Source: Aureobasidium sp. EXF-3400 (lineage: Eukaryota; Ascomycota; Dothideomycetes; Dothideales; Saccotheciaceae). From it: 64,000 nt of DNA. The stretch spans positions 1 to 64,000 of the forward strand of contig SWBL01000304.1 in the NCBI GenBank assembly GCA_024195585.1, given 5' to 3'. The translations under genes were made by a program, and so were the position numbers. Below, piece by piece: positions 20,929-33,869 of this stretch. The notes beneath the pieces are model-generated. The model made no database searches. It was not told the origin of the DNA and saw nothing but the letters and a program-made list of their open reading frames with translations. Position 1 is the stretch's first letter, and each line of letters begins with the position of its first letter.

Positions 20929-23739
20929 TGTGGATAGAGGTGCAAGGAGGGTTGAGAGGGAAAAGGTATAGAAGAAACAATGAGGTTGTTGTTGTTGTCG
21001 GATAGTGTTGATGGTTTAAGGATCAACGCTGGAGAGGGGTTCACAGAACGTGGAGAGGACGATCAGTGTGCGTCCAACGAGGGGATCAGCGAGTTTATGT
21101 GTTTCGAGTTTCCTTTGAGGAAAGAGACTCAGATGTCGGGTCGAATTGCGGGATTTGCTAAGCCTCTGATTGTGGACTGCCCAAAAAGCTTAATCGCCAG
21201 GGAAGATATGCTAGGGCCAGGAAGAAGCTCGAGGCGATTTCGGACGGAGGGTAGATGAGGTTGGGGTGCTGACAGTGGACGAGTCTGAAAGAGGTAAAAG
21301 ATTTGAGGTCTTGGGTCTTAGGACTTGTGCGGAGGCCGTAGTCGTTTCAAGTGTTGCTCAAAAGGTGGGCCTGTTTATGAAATGTAGAGGATCACCAGCG
21401 ACGATCAGCGGGGAGCAGAGGTAGAAATACGCACCTGCTCCAGCGAGTCACCACTGACGTCGACTCACAGGCCGATGTGGCTGTCTTAGCTCTCTGCAGG
21501 GCTCAACCTTAGCAGCCAATCGCCGTCGACCTGCCGTCTCCACTCCGCCCATTCCTAGCTATGGTTGACTAGCGCTCTCTCTGACTCGTCAAGCTGTGGG
21601 TTTACAACTGTGCATACATATTTCCGAGTGCGAGCGGTTCAATTGATTGAGATTCACCTTGTGTCGAAGTTTACACTGCCACCTCCACATTTTGCTGGTC
21701 CTTACCATCTCTGCTGCCCTTGTTGCTGCTGCCCTGAGCATCCTCAGATACCAACAGCAGGAGATTTCCAAGTCTGTCGCTCCGTTTACCTGGAACTTGT
21801 CCTGTGCATGATGCGGCATTATTGACTGACATTTGTTTATCATCTGGCTTTTGCTGGCCTCAATCTCATTCCACCTGCTCAGCTCAATGTCTGAGCTTTG
21901 CGGACCATCTGGCAAGTTGACTTTTTACTCGATAGCTGTTTGCCTCTTGCGAGTTGTCCAACAGCCCGACCGGATGTCCTTTCGTACGAGAGCAAAAAAG
22001 CCGTTGTCGGATTCAGTCCCTCGTGCCGCTGACTGGCTGGCAGCTTTGCGACGCTTGGACATGGCGTTTGGCTGGCAGGTCGGTGGCTTTCGGAGGTGGA
22101 GATTCCGTGCAAAGCTAAGTCATTTAACCATAATGTAAGCCCATAACCCCTTGTCTTGTTCGTTGTGAGCAGAAAACGCCATTTCATTGGGTTCGTGCTT
22201 CCAAGCCACTTGCAGCTGCTTAGCTGCGAAAAGGTATGTTTCGAAAAACGCCGCAGCCGTAATCGGCCCTGCAAGCGTCCCAAATGTTCAAACCGTCATG
22301 CCTCGTTCGGGATTCCCCCAATAAACATCCGTCACTGACTCTTATACACTTTATGGCGTTTGCTTTTGCACGTCGCGTAGAAAGTGTGGACAAGCCACAA
22401 CGGTTTGGGTCCACAGCGTTGTTCAATTCCGTGGTACTATGATTAAAGATTAGTGGAAACATCGCTCGCCACAAAAGCCTGTGGAAAGCTACGCTTGTCT
22501 GCCCAGAGAATCGTTGCGGTCAAAAGGCACACTACATGCCGATCGTTCCGCCAGCCACACTTTAAGTGCACCGCTCTTGTTCGTACCCCTCGACCGTCGC
22601 AACTCAGGGTTGCACTGCCGGTCGGGACTTTTTGCATCCATGCCATCGGTGACCGGTTTAAGAAGCAGAAAAAACAACTCAGCAGCACGAGGTCGAAGCT
22701 GGCCTTCCATAACGGCCGCAAGAAACAACAAGAGCCTTCTTTCTTAATTGGTGGCGTTTCTAGACAAGAATGCCCAGCCAGGTGTGCGTGTGATACATGC
22801 GTGCTATGGCTGCTAGTTGGCTGCATTTGATGCTGCTTGCTCTCCCTGTTCCAAGCTCGCCCAAATTGGACACCTTACTGTCCCCTTTCTGAAGTGCTAT
22901 GATCCTCTTCCGGTCTGCGATTCATTCAACATGACTCCTTTTGCACTGCTAGTCCTGTCAAACGCGGGATCCGTCATGCGCTACATGGGCCATCAGTGCG
23001 GCTGATGGTCGGAGACACATTTCTTATGTTTGATAAGGACCCAGACCAAGGCGTTCTAGATAAAGTTGGCATGGATTGTGGGTTCGAGTCGTGCGAACGA
23101 AGCTCTTCCCATGTGCTCTCAACACGTCCGAGCAACGACGGTCCTTTCCCCGACCCGTCTCATTGGTGCTTAGTGTGGAACATCTTGGATCCGGTCAATA
23201 ATGCCATATCCCATGCGACCTTGGTGGTTGCTGTTAGACCCAGCGTCTTGGCTCCGGTGGGATCGCTCAAACCTTGTTCCCCGTGTCGTCCGCATGCGTG
23301 TGCCCACCCTGTACTGTTGTCTACGTCCGTAAAGGGGATCTGTAATAGCATACCGGCTTTACTCTATGTAAAGTCTTTTCGTTGTTGCCTTTCGTCCATC
23401 TATGCGATCCGTGCTGACTAGATATCGGGAATCGATCTATGCCACTACCCTGTTAACCTGGTCCGAGCAAGGAGATAGTGTCCCAAGCATGTACCACACA
23501 CGACAGGGGCATGCTCAGTTCAAGCACCCACGTGCAGATGCCTGCCGCTCAGTCAATGATTACAATCAATTCTATTGTCAAGGATTACAGTCAATGCTAT
23601 TCATGCACGGCCAATATGCTCCAACCATGCATCTTGGAAGGCCCTCAATCACGCTCGTGACCTGCCCCCTTTCAGTTGTGTTCCATGCCAAAACACTCAA
23701 TCTCATCTATTCTCGTATTGCGCCAACTCAGTAGACCTT
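20929..23739. promoter_or_regulatory. Long gene-free region upstream of the C2H2 factor
   Basis: About 2.8 kb between the start of the zinc-finger gene and the stop of the hybrid kinase. No reading frame has a recognisable family motif. It probably holds a long 5' leader and an extended regulatory region for the transcription factor. A GGGTTCGAGTC block near 23081 looks like a tRNA B box, but I could not fold a tRNA around it. No tandem repeats are seen. Confidence 0.45.
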
Positions 23740-26700
23740 TCACTCTGGCAAGACCGTCTTGTCACCATCTGACTTCATCCGTGTCCCCATTGATGGTCTC
23801 CCAAGACGCTGCTGGACATTGCTATCGACAGTGACATCTAGACTCGACGTATCCACATCTGGCTGGGTTATGTGGTCCAAGGGCGCATGCCGAGTCAGCT
23901 TCTCAATGTTCTCACGTGTGAGGGCCGAAGGCTGAGTCTCAGATACATCGTCTTGAGATGCTGTCTCTCCCAGTACGCCCAGGAGCTTCTTGGGCGTGGC
24001 TGCGCTTGCAAACAACTGCTGGTCACGTAGCTGCATCGCCTTCTCCTCGTTCCGTAACCGGTCCATTGAACGACTTTCTGCAGTCTCTGCAGAACGTGCA
24101 AACATGGTATCGCTTTGGAAGTTGATTTTGTTGAGTTTCGTTGCAAGGACGTCTGATGCTCCTTGGCCCTTCCTATGGTCGAGCAGATCCACTGGTGCTT
24201 TTGGCTCCTTCTGCGCGACACTCTTTGGGGGAGCTGACGGCAAATGGGGCTGAGGGATTTCCACGGCCATTGGAGACACGGCCGGGCTCGATGACAAGGC
24301 TGCCTTGCGTTTCTTCTCGACAGCCCATTTTAGCAACATTTGCTCCAGGGTCTTACCTTTGACAGGCTTTGCCAAATAGTCATTCATTCCAGCATTCTCA
24401 CACTTTTCTCGATCGCCTTGGATCGCACTAGCGGTCATTGCGACGATGGGCGTATTCTGAATCTGTTGGTCGGCGACAAAAGGCTCACAATGTCGGATGG
24501 TATATGTTGCCTTGTAACCGTCCATCACGGGCATCTGTACGTCCATCAAGATTACATCTGGTCTTGGGCGGTCGGAGCTTTCTGGTTTGCTGAGATAATC
24601 GAGTGCTTCTTGTCCGTTCCACACAGCATTGACCGAGAATTTGAGCTTCTTAATCGTTTTCAGGGCAATCTGTTGGTTGATTGGGTTGTCTGTGCATTGA
24701 AGATCAGCATGTTTTCAAAAGGTTTGCAGCCACCTTTACTAACCTTCAACAACCAGAACGTGAGTGTTTCGCCTCTCCTCATCTGAGAGCGCCAGAGGCA
24801 TATCAAATTGGGCCGGAGAGCCTCGTCGCGAATCGAACGATGCCTGACGGATACCTGGTTTCAACGGCGAACCTGGAGGTTGCGGTCCGCTATATTCAGA
24901 CATCGATAGCTCGGAATGCAAGCGGTGTGGAATAGGGCCCATGTCTAATGGTGGCGAGTCGCCGGATAGATATGTTGCCTTGTTGAAGGGAATCCAGAAT
25001 GATGCTTTGGTACCAAGCCCTAAAGAAGATTCGAGGGAGATCTCACCGTGCATGAGCTCGACCAAGTTCTTGCTGATGGTCAAACCAAGACCTGTTCCAC
25101 CAAATCGCCTGGCAGTACTAGAGTCTGCTTGTGAGAAAGGTTGGAAGAGTCTTTTCCTAACCTCTTCTTCAATTCCAATACCAGTGTCTTCGACAGTGAA
25201 TTCCACAGCAACCGTGTCTGCAGTCTCCTCCCTGATCTTGACTTGCATCGTAACGCTACCCTCCGAGGTAAACTTGATCGAATTGGTAAGAAGATTCGTC
25301 AAGATCTGCCTCAATCGACCGGGGTCACCCATGACTTTGAGGCGTTCCAGCTCTTGAGTTTCGTCGACATACATCAGACCCTTGCGTTCGGCGGCGAATG
25401 TGAGCATTTTGTTGACATCGCGGACAACAACATTGAGGTCAAACTGAACGTCCTCGATATCTAGTCGCCCGCTTTCGACCTTGGAGAAATCCAGAATGTC
25501 GTTGATGACGGTGAGCAGGCCGTTAGCAGATCGTTGTAGATTCTCGGCGCATTCGCGTTGCTCCTCGGTCAGGGTGCCTTCAGTATCGTCAAGTAGGAGT
25601 TCGGACATGCCAATGACACCCGCAATCGGAGTGCGAATCTCGTGAGACATGTTTGCTAAGAACTGCGATTTCATCTTACTCGCTTCCTTAGCGGCCTCAC
25701 TCTGCGCCAGCAGGCGCGAGTTTTCTCGGTCACGTTCCCGAAGTTGTTCTTCCCTTTTCCTCAAGTCTGTCACATCCATACTGACAGCAACAACACCATC
25801 AACGAAGGTGTCACCTTCAACACCAGCGTTGCGTTCCATACGTTGTAGCGGAACAAATCTCGTACGGATCCATCTGTTGGTTTCTTTGAGATGCAACTCT
25901 GTAGTTTGGTCGATCTGTTTGCCAGTAAGGATGCTTTCAATGTATTCTTGGTGATGGTCACCATTCAAGATGGCGTCCTTGTCGAACAGCTCGTATACGT
26001 TCTTGCCGATAGCTTTTTGTCGAATCTCATCGTCAGAAGACTTGGAACTGTCGTTCCAGACGATAGCGCCTTCAAGCATCGATAGGTTGCGCTCAGGGTT
26101 TACCGACCATAACGTTATTTTGGCCATTTCGATGACTTGTGAGAGTCGGAGCTTCGTCTGTCGTGCGTCCTCACGCGCAAGTACCAATTCGTGAATATCA
26201 GTACACGTGCCAAACCACTTGACAATCTTGCCGGCGTCATCCTTCATGGGCACGGCTCGTCCAAGCATCCAGCGCCACTCGCCGTCACTAGAAAGGCATC
26301 TGTACTCTGTTCTGTATTCTTCACCAGACGCCAGACTGTGTGCCCATCTCTTACCCGTTAACTCCATGTCATCTGGGTGGAAGGGGTTTTCCCATCCATT
26401 ACCCATACTTTGCTCAACCGTCATGCCTGTGTATTCGTACCATCTCCTCGAATAGTAATCATGCTGGCCGGTGGGAGTTGTTGTCCAGATCATTTGTGGA
26501 ATCATGTTGGTTATGTCTTCGAATTGACGTTCGTTCTGAACCTTTTGGGCGGTGATGGTATTGGCATACTCGGTAACGTTGTGGAAAATGACCAGGCCGC
26601 CGAGGAATTCACCAGTCTTGTTGTCGGTGATTGTTTCACCATCAACATCATAAATGATCTTGGCGCCGGTTTTGGGATGGTGCATGCCCAGACGTCTGCC

Positions 26701-27987
26701 GGAAAATCGCTTTTCTGTCGTCATGAGATGCATAATAGGAAACTCGCTCATAGGTAGCAACTCGGAGAAGTCTTCCTTCCAGAGAACATAACTTTTGAGA
26801 AAATCGCGCTGGTCCCGAACGCCAGTAATACCTTCTTCGCTGTCCGGGTCAACCATTCTTATTGCGGCTTTATTGGGAATACCGAAAGACTCGTCTTTCC
26901 ACATGGCAAAGGCCGGGTCACTCAGTGAATTCAACAGGGCATCTTTTAGACGGTTGGATTTGGAAAACAGCGAAGGCGCAGCAGCAGATGTGGTAAGAGA
27001 AGGGGGTCCACTGGGCAAAGCTTGGGGAGCGAAAACGGAGGGGCTTCCAGAAAGACTTGTACGATGTTGGTGTTGAGTGCGGCGGCCACTCGAACTAGAG
27101 CTTGATCCAGAACCTAGACCAGAGGAGAAAGTGGTGTGGGTTCTTGCAACGGTACGGTGGCTTGAACGAGAAGAAGAAGATTGTGTTTCGGCGGCGGAAG
27201 TGAACATCAAGGTGTAATAATCTATATCGTCGGCAGACCAGACAGTGATGATGACAGTAGCCTGGATGTGGCCCGAGGCATCGTGATTGACCTCCTTGGT
27301 ACGCGGAAGACCTGTGTTGGGGTTGCGATTGGTAGAGAAGACAACATCGACAGCGGCGTCGTGCACAGTGGTGCGGGCGAGGTTGGCGCGAGTCAGAGGT
27401 ACAGGGCTTGGACGCACGGCTGCTGAGCCATCATATGTCTCGGCAGTGGGTGTAATGTCACCACCGTCCGACTTTGCTTCCGACTGGGCGCTGGCGTCGA
27501 TAGCATCTTGCTTGATGGTGTTGAGAAAGTCCTCCCAGCGCATCCACACAGGGTTGGCATTCTGAAGAAGGTCCATTCCGAGGCTATCCATGGCTACACC
27601 GCCCAAGACGTCGCTGGCACTCCTCACATCCTCCTGCTCGTTGGATCCGGGGTTGTCTGGTATCGTCTGTTGCTGCGGCAAGTCTATTCCCAGCAACCTG
27701 CCCATAGCCTCGTTGGCAAGCACGATTGTCTTCTCGCTCGAGAGAACCAAGACAGGCATTGGTAGATACTGCAAGGCAGTGAGGGCGGTATCGGTCATGC
27801 TGGGACCCGAGGGAATACGGATGGACAGGGGAGACGATGGCGAGTGGTCTCGATAGCCCTCGTCGCAGTTGGAAAGGTCGAAGTAGCCCCCGGGGTTGGC
27901 AGCCGACATGTCGTCCAATCTCATGCCCGTCCTCTGTCTGGGCGAGGGAGAAGGCTGTCTCGCGTGTCGTGGGGCATCTGAAGCCAT
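23740..27987 (-). CDS. PAS-domain hybrid histidine kinase
   Basis: Two exons, complement of 24744-27987 and 23740-24689, joined across a 54-nt intron, give 1397 aa. Order: a disordered N-terminus with a PAS-like stretch (about 45-75, and about 360-480); a clear PAS fold at about 490-600 (MIPQMIWTTTPTGQHDYYSR, then PAC); a further PAS/PAC unit at about 610-740; the histidine-kinase dimerisation domain with NMSHEIRTPIAGVIGM (phosphorylated His782); the ATPase domain (NLLTNSIKFTSEG, VEDTGIGIEEE, GGTGLGLTISKN); and a C-terminal receiver, VLVVEDNPINQQIAL with DVILMDVQMPVMDG (acceptor Asp1131) and MTASAIQ. After the receiver there is a tail of about 200 residues. No membrane helices are seen, so it is a cytosolic sensor feeding an HPt phosphorelay. 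The intron splits the receiver right at its first acidic residue. Confidence 0.95.
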
Positions 27988-28822
27988 GTCGGTGGAAGAG
28001 GTCGCGACGCTATGGCGCGCGCATTGCCTGACGGGCCAACTAGTCGGTGATAGACGGCGGCGGCAGCAGGCTCCTGTCCGGACGAGGTGTGGAAGATGGT
28101 ATGCGTAGTCTACGAGTGCTGAAAAGACGATTTGTCGAGCGCGGGAGCGGCCGGCTAAAAGTGGCTGCTGTCAAGACTCCTGTGCGACTCGGAGTGAACG
28201 ACGCACTTGCGCAGCTGCTGTCGTGGCTTCCAAATTCCAATACCCTTGCCAACGTTTCAAAGCTTATAAGGCTCAAGAATGCAATCCACAGTGCTCAAGA
28301 ACCACTCTGCTGTAGATCAAATGTGTATGATTCCGACGTCGTGCGACTTTCAAAGTCACCCAAAGAGAGCTGCACTTGAAAACTTTGCAGATACCGAAGA
28401 CGACAGCAGAAACTAGACGAACAATCCTCTCGAGCAAGCCATACAATAGTTCCTGGAGCGATTGACGCTTTGACCGACCGTCCCACAAGATCTTCGACCA
28501 AACATGTTCTAGAACGCTTGGATAGCCGACAGAACAAGCATTTTTATCTCCGTCTTCTGAAAACCACCACAGAAATCGGGTCAGCGGAAACAGCTCAGTA
28601 AGGAAATCGCATATCGTTCATCCTCCCAGTGTCAAAAACCGCAGCAGTGGTTGCTAGGCAGGTACGCCTGTATTCCCAGCACTTTCTTTTGTTGTCTCGA
28701 CGGGAGCGGGAGGCTGGAGCCGATCGATCGCACCGACCACTTGCTGCTTGTATCGCCTGCTTTCCATCTCCACCAAAGCTCCTCGATTCGACGAGTTTTG
28801 CTGCGGGACCCGACCATCCGAC
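27988..28822. promoter_or_regulatory. Divergent promoter region, hybrid kinase and PFA4
   Basis: 835 bp between the starts of the hybrid histidine kinase (minus) and PFA4 (plus). Short frames on both strands are motif-free. Both 5' leaders and promoters must lie here. I see no repeat or RNA gene. Confidence 0.5.
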
Positions 28823-30379
28823 ATGCCCTCTTTCACCATACAGCGGTGTGCAATACCTGCTGTGACTCTTCTCATCGGTCTCATAGCATATCCATCGCTG
28901 TGGCTGCTTCGACGACTTGGCCCTCACCCCCTGACCAAGCAACAAACCATCATACTCCATATATATGCCGTGGTGATCATATATTGCTACTACAAAGCAT
29001 GTTTTACAGATCCTGGTAGGCTTCCGAAAGACTGGGTACCAAAACAGAGCGAGACAGACAAAGGCAAAGATGCTCAGGACGAGCGCCAACGTCAAAGATG
29101 GTGTCGTAAATGCCAGGCTTATAAACCCCCTCGAGCTCATCACTGCAAGACGTGTGAAAGGTTTGTCGATTCTTAGAACGCAGCGGACCTGGTCTCAAAT
29201 CTAACAATACAAGGTGTATCCCCAAGATGGATCATCACTGGTAGGTCTTTATCCGCATCTCTCTAACAACATCGTTCTTACCCCCTCAGCCCTTGGACAG
29301 CCAATTGCGTTTCTCACACTACCTTCCCGCATTTTGTTCGCTTCTTGTTTTATGCCGTTGCTGGCATGTCACATCTCGAATGTCTTCTCTCGACGCGGAT
29401 GTATCATCTATGGACGCAGGGCGATCTACCAAGTGTATGTGGTCATGTGCTGCAACGTTTGGCATCGACTCATTTTTGTCCTAGTATCTTGGTCCAAGCC
29501 CGGGTCTGATGTTCGGCCTTTTCTTCATCACCGCTCTAAATTCTGTGGTCGTCTTTGCGTTGTTTATCCTGCTTGCCCGCACCTTGTGGTGCCTGGGGGC
29601 AAATACAACCACTATTGAAGGTTGGGAGATTGAGAGACACGAGACGTTGCTTCGTCGTGCGAGATATCTCGGTGGGGTTCTTGAAGGCCCAAATGGAGCC
29701 AAGATACGCATCACTAGGCAGGAATATCCATGGGACATCGGTATCTTCTCGAACATCGCTCAAGGCATGGGTAGCTGGAATCCTCTTGCCTGGTTCTGGC
29801 CTTTTTCTTTCACTCCTTCTGTGGATAGTGGGCTGGAATTCAAGGATAACGGTCTTGAGGGTACGTGTATGTTGACACGTGATTGATGTCAAGGCTAACG
29901 ACAGTACAGCTCCTGGTACTACATGGCCGCCACCAGATCCGGATCGAATGTTCCGTATGTTGCCTACAGAAAGGGCGTACGACCCATCCAAGGCTTTCAC
30001 TCATTCTATGGATCCGGACGAGTTCTATAAGAGGCAACAGGCCGATCGCATGCGTCCATCTGTCGATACAGATACTTCTGAGCTTCGACGCAGGCAGCCC
30101 TTCCATGTGCGATACGACAAGAAAAATGACCAGAGACGTCGCGACGAAGACTATGCTTACAGAACCGACAACGATTCAGATGGCGAAGAGCAAGATGGGG
30201 AAGCACATGATTGGCAACCAAAGCCAGGGGAAGGTGAAGAAGGCTGGCGAAACTCGGAGGGTGAGAGATTGGAGGACTTTGGCGTTGACGAAGATGTCGA
30301 GTTCTACGATGAGGACGACGTTCCTCTTGGTGAGTTGATTAAACGGAAGAACTTGACCAATGGCAGTTCTACGTACTGA
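28823..30379 (+). CDS. PFA4: Palmitoyltransferase PFA4 (DHHC type)
   Basis: Five exons, 28823-29160, 29214-29240, 29290-29434, 29485-29860 and 29910-30379, give 451 aa with all phases closing. Two N-terminal membrane helices (VTLLIGLIAYPSLWLL and IILHIYAVVIIYCYY) precede the Cys-rich zf-DHHC domain: CRKCQAYKPPRAHHCKTCER then CIPKMDHHCPWTANCV. The catalytic motif is D119-H-H-C122, which forms the acyl-enzyme. Two more helices follow (one at MFGLFFITALNSVVVFALFI), then a soluble acidic tail. PFA4 is an ER enzyme; in yeast it palmitoylates chitin synthase Chs3. A tiny 27-nt second exon carries the core of the DHHC motif, so gene finders may miss it. The start gives the usual short cytosolic N-terminus. 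Confidence 0.94.
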
Positions 30380-30576
30380 GAAGTTGGATGCATTATCTTG
30401 CCGACAGCCTGAATGGTCGATAGTTGGGATGCCGATCGCGGCGTTGATGATGCCCGATGTCGCAACACATGCTCACCTCCGCATCTGTTCAAGTACATCT
30501 ATGAGGTTGATATATCAATACAAGCAACCCAGGTCATTTTATTTTGCAATCCACTGTCTTTCAACGATATTACAAT

Positions 30577-31508
30577 ATGAGTCAATCCAACGATAAATGG
30601 TCCGCCGAGGTATGCGACCGTTTCCCCAATATTTACATAATTCCAAACATACGACATACTTTACTCTCTGTTGTACTCCTTCACGTCATAGTCTAATATA
30701 ACAACAGGCCTACTCAAAAGCGGCAGGCTTCGTACCAAAGCTTACAACCACTGTCATCTCCTACCTTTCACCCAAGCCAACCGACAAGATTCTCGACATC
30801 GGCTGCGGTGACGGGCCCTTGACCGCTCAAATCGCTGCCTCCATTCCTCAAGGCCACATTCTCGGTCTGGACGCGTCAGCCTCCTTCATACAAACAGCAC
30901 AGGAGAAGCATACGAGTCAGAATTGCAACTTCAAACTTCAAGATTGTCGCCGTATTGCCCGATGTGCTGAGGCAGTAGATGGTACTTGGGACAAGGTGTT
31001 CAGCAACGCCGCATTGCATTGGATTCTACGCGAACCTAGTACCAGAGATGCGGTGTTCAAAGACATACACTCGGCTTTGAAACCAGGCGGTGTCTTTGTA
31101 TTCGAGATGGGTGGCAAAGGCAATGTAGAAGCTGTTCACTCGACCATTCTTTCCGTTCTCGTAGCCAACGGTCACGCTCTCTCCACCGCCAGAGAAGCCT
31201 CTCCTTGGTTTTTTCCCAGCGACACTTGGATGACACAGCAGTTGCAAAAGTCAGGATTCGAGGTCGACAAGTGCGAGTTGGAGTACAGACCTACAAAATG
31301 TACTCCCAAGTCGGCTGATGGGTCTGGTGGCTTGGAAGGATGGATCAAGTTGATGGGAGCGGAGATGTTGAATATTGTGGAGGAAAGCAAGAGAGCGGAT
31401 ATTGTGAAGCAGGTGTGTGAGATTTTGGAGACTGTAGTGACGAGGGAGGAGGATGGGAGCCAGTATCTCAATTATGTTAGGCTTCGTGCTGTGGCGCGGA
31501 AGGTTTAG
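30577..31508 (+). CDS. Class I SAM-dependent methyltransferase (trans-aconitate methyltransferase-like)
   Basis: Two exons, 30577-30609 and 30708-31508, separated by a 98-nt intron, give 277 aa. The start exon encodes MSQSNDKWSAE, and the next begins AYSKAAGFVPKLTTTVISYL. Motif I, KILDIGCGDGPLTAQIA, binds S-adenosylmethionine; the acidic post-I residue is in ILGLDASASFI; motif III-like LKPGGVFVFEMGG follows, and HWILRE is typical of the Tam/TMT1 group. Such enzymes methylate small carboxylic acids such as trans-aconitate, but the substrate here cannot be read from sequence. It follows PFA4 on the same strand with 197 bp between them. A cytosolic location is expected. Confidence 0.88.
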
Positions 31509-31981
31509 CCGTGTTGGCGACAGGAACGATCTGAGATTACGCATTTCTCTCTATCGAATGACACGAATTGAACTCGACAGGTTCATACCGTGTATCGCAT
31601 ATCATGGTGAAAGTCGATGATGAGTGAGAGTTGCAGGCGACAGTCGAGACAATGGATTTATCTCGAAGCTCGTTTCAAATAAGACTTCAGAGACAAATTT
31701 GACCAAATTTCAACGACTACATGGCTTGACTCTTGTATTGTGATAGGAGTATGTTTCTACATACTTGACGCTTAAGTACGGAGACTGACATAATCTAGAG
31801 ACCATCGGGCGAAGAGTAAGAGGCAAAAAGATGTCAGACACTCTGGTTGAGGGTACGACCCTGGCAACCACCCAATTCAGGGTCACCCCTCACATCGAGA
31901 CAACTTTCGCGATTGCAGAAATCGTATGATACTGAAAGTGATCAAATAATGTTCATAGCTTGACAATTCGAAGCGAAGTTC
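31509..31981. other. Convergent intergenic region, nothing seen
   Basis: 473 bp between the stops of the methyltransferase (plus) and the cytochrome P450 (minus). Both 3' untranslated regions should lie here. AT-rich in the middle; no repeats, RNA genes or open frames of note. Confidence 0.45.
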
Positions 31982-33869
31982 CTACGTATCGACCAAACTC
32001 AAACGACAAGGCATACCCTCCCTCGGCTTCGCGGTACCTAGCTGGATTTGATAGGCCTTCTGACCAAACTGCTCTTGCACACCACTCAAATCGCTCGGAT
32101 AGCCTGAACCATCATTCTTCAACTTCTCCACTTCTGTAAACGCTTCTTTGAAATCGAACTGACGTATCGTCATGGCGAGCACCATTTTCAGTTCCAACAT
32201 TGCCAGTTCTTGGCCAATGCAATTACGAGGGCCTTTGGCGAATGCCATGAAAGCCTCACGGTCTGCTGGATTCTTGGTTTGTGTCTCGTCAACGAGCCAG
32301 CGTTCTGGGCGGAAAGAGTAGACGTCTTCTCCCCATATCTTAGGGTTGACCATATGGCCGAGGTTGTGAGCCCAGAGAAGCCAGCCGTCTGTAGGGTAGC
32401 GTTCACCAGTTTCGGGATTGGTGATGAAGAAGCTAACGGTGTGTAAGCAATACGACGTGCGGCTTGAAACATGTCACTTACTCTTCAGCTCCGATGCGCA
32501 CGGTATTCGCAGGAGGGAAAATCCTTAGTGTTTCGCGAACGACTGCGTCTCCGTATCTCATCTTGTTGAGTAGGTAGGGGTCGGCTTTGATCATATCGCC
32601 AGTCTTACTCATATCCTTTCCAAAGATTTCCTCGCATTCTTTTCGTAATCGAGCAAGTGCTGTTGGGTGTTGACTGAGTTGGTAGTGGCAGTAGCATATC
32701 GATGAGCTACTTGTATCGTGGCCAGCAAATATGAAGATCTTGATATTTCGCAATGCAGCATCCTTGAACTTTGGATCGAGTTTCGAGACATCGTCGACAT
32801 TGTTTTCCTTGAGGTAAGTCTCGAGTGCTAGATCGATGACATGTTTCTTCTTGCCTCTGGTGTTACGCGATGCAAACCTCTCTTCGAGGATGTTGCCCAC
32901 ATACGTATCCATTTGTCTCAGGTTCCACCACTGTACGAATGGCCGAAAGATGTTGAAGACTTGTAGGGGTCTTTGCGTGCCGGCTAATGAAATCAGAGGA
33001 CTGATTATCTGGGGACGAGAGTAACTTACGGACTATCTTCATCCATCTGACTTGACTTTCGAAAGCTGTGACAAGTGGATGTTCCGTCAATTGAGAGTTG
33101 AAGTCATCGTCCCTGTTTGAAATAAGCCCAGGAGGACAGTTCATAAAGTGAGGGACAGCTTACAGAACCACTTTGCCGATGATGTCTATGGTCAAACGAG
33201 TTGCATGATGTTCCATGCGGAATAGCTCGTTATTGACTGCGTGTTTCTGGAGAATCTGAGCAAACGTAGCTACATTGTCAACAATTGTAGGCATCATGGT
33301 CATGAGATGGGCGACAGAGAAACCAGGGTTGAAGGCGGATCTCCATATCTTCCATTGAGGGCCATCACTTGTCAGCATATCTCCGCCTCCAGTTATAACC
33401 GAGAGAGCTTCTCCGAGGACTGTTGGCATTGATCAGTCTGCAGTACCCAAAGCGTGATCATCGATGAACAATATACCTGGGTGTTTGGGCATTGATCTCT
33501 GACTGAGAAACTGGCTACTGTATGATGGATGAGTTGTAACGCATAGCGGGACTGATAATGGCCACAGATCCAAATAGAATAAGTCGGGCAAGTCGTACTT
33601 GTCCTTGACCATCATAGGCAGACTTTGACCTGCACATGCTCGAGGGGAGGCTCGCGAGGCTTCTGCCATGGCCATCAAGTGTCCAAACACCGGATGATGA
33701 GGTGGACCAGGCTGTTGGGCAGAACAGTCAGTGGAACAGGCCGGAAAACCAACAGCTCATATTGACTTGCGAGTGTTGCGGCATGTCGTCTCCAGAGATA
33801 GGCTTTGTAGATGAATCGACCGAGCGCAGTCAAGATGACGGCGAATATTGCTAAAGCAAGAGTATTCAT
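31982..33869 (-). CDS. Cytochrome P450 monooxygenase
   Basis: Six exons, complement of 33750-33869, 33477-33711, 33164-33419, 33030-33112, 32482-32983 and 31982-32432, give 548 aa with consistent phases. An N-terminal membrane anchor (LALAIFAVILTALGRFIY) is followed by the proline hinge PGPPHHPVFGH, created by splicing. Other landmarks: C-helix WKIWRSAFNPGFS, I-helix IFIFAGHDTSSSS, K-helix ETLR, the PERW element, and the haem loop FAKGPRNCIGQ with ligand Cys470. All key residues are present, so it should be active and ER-bound. The family and substrate are not evident; it lacks neighbours suggesting a cluster. The first intron is only 38 nt (GTTTTC...CAACAG), unusually short, but it restores the hinge exactly. 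Confidence 0.93.

Noticed and set aside
23075..23100. GGGTTCGAGTC block resembling a tRNA B box
   Set aside because: No A box at tRNA distance upstream and no acceptor or anticodon stem could be drawn.
30577..33869. Methyltransferase plus P450 as a secondary-metabolite cluster
   Set aside because: No backbone enzyme, transporter or pathway regulator is nearby; neighbours are housekeeping genes.
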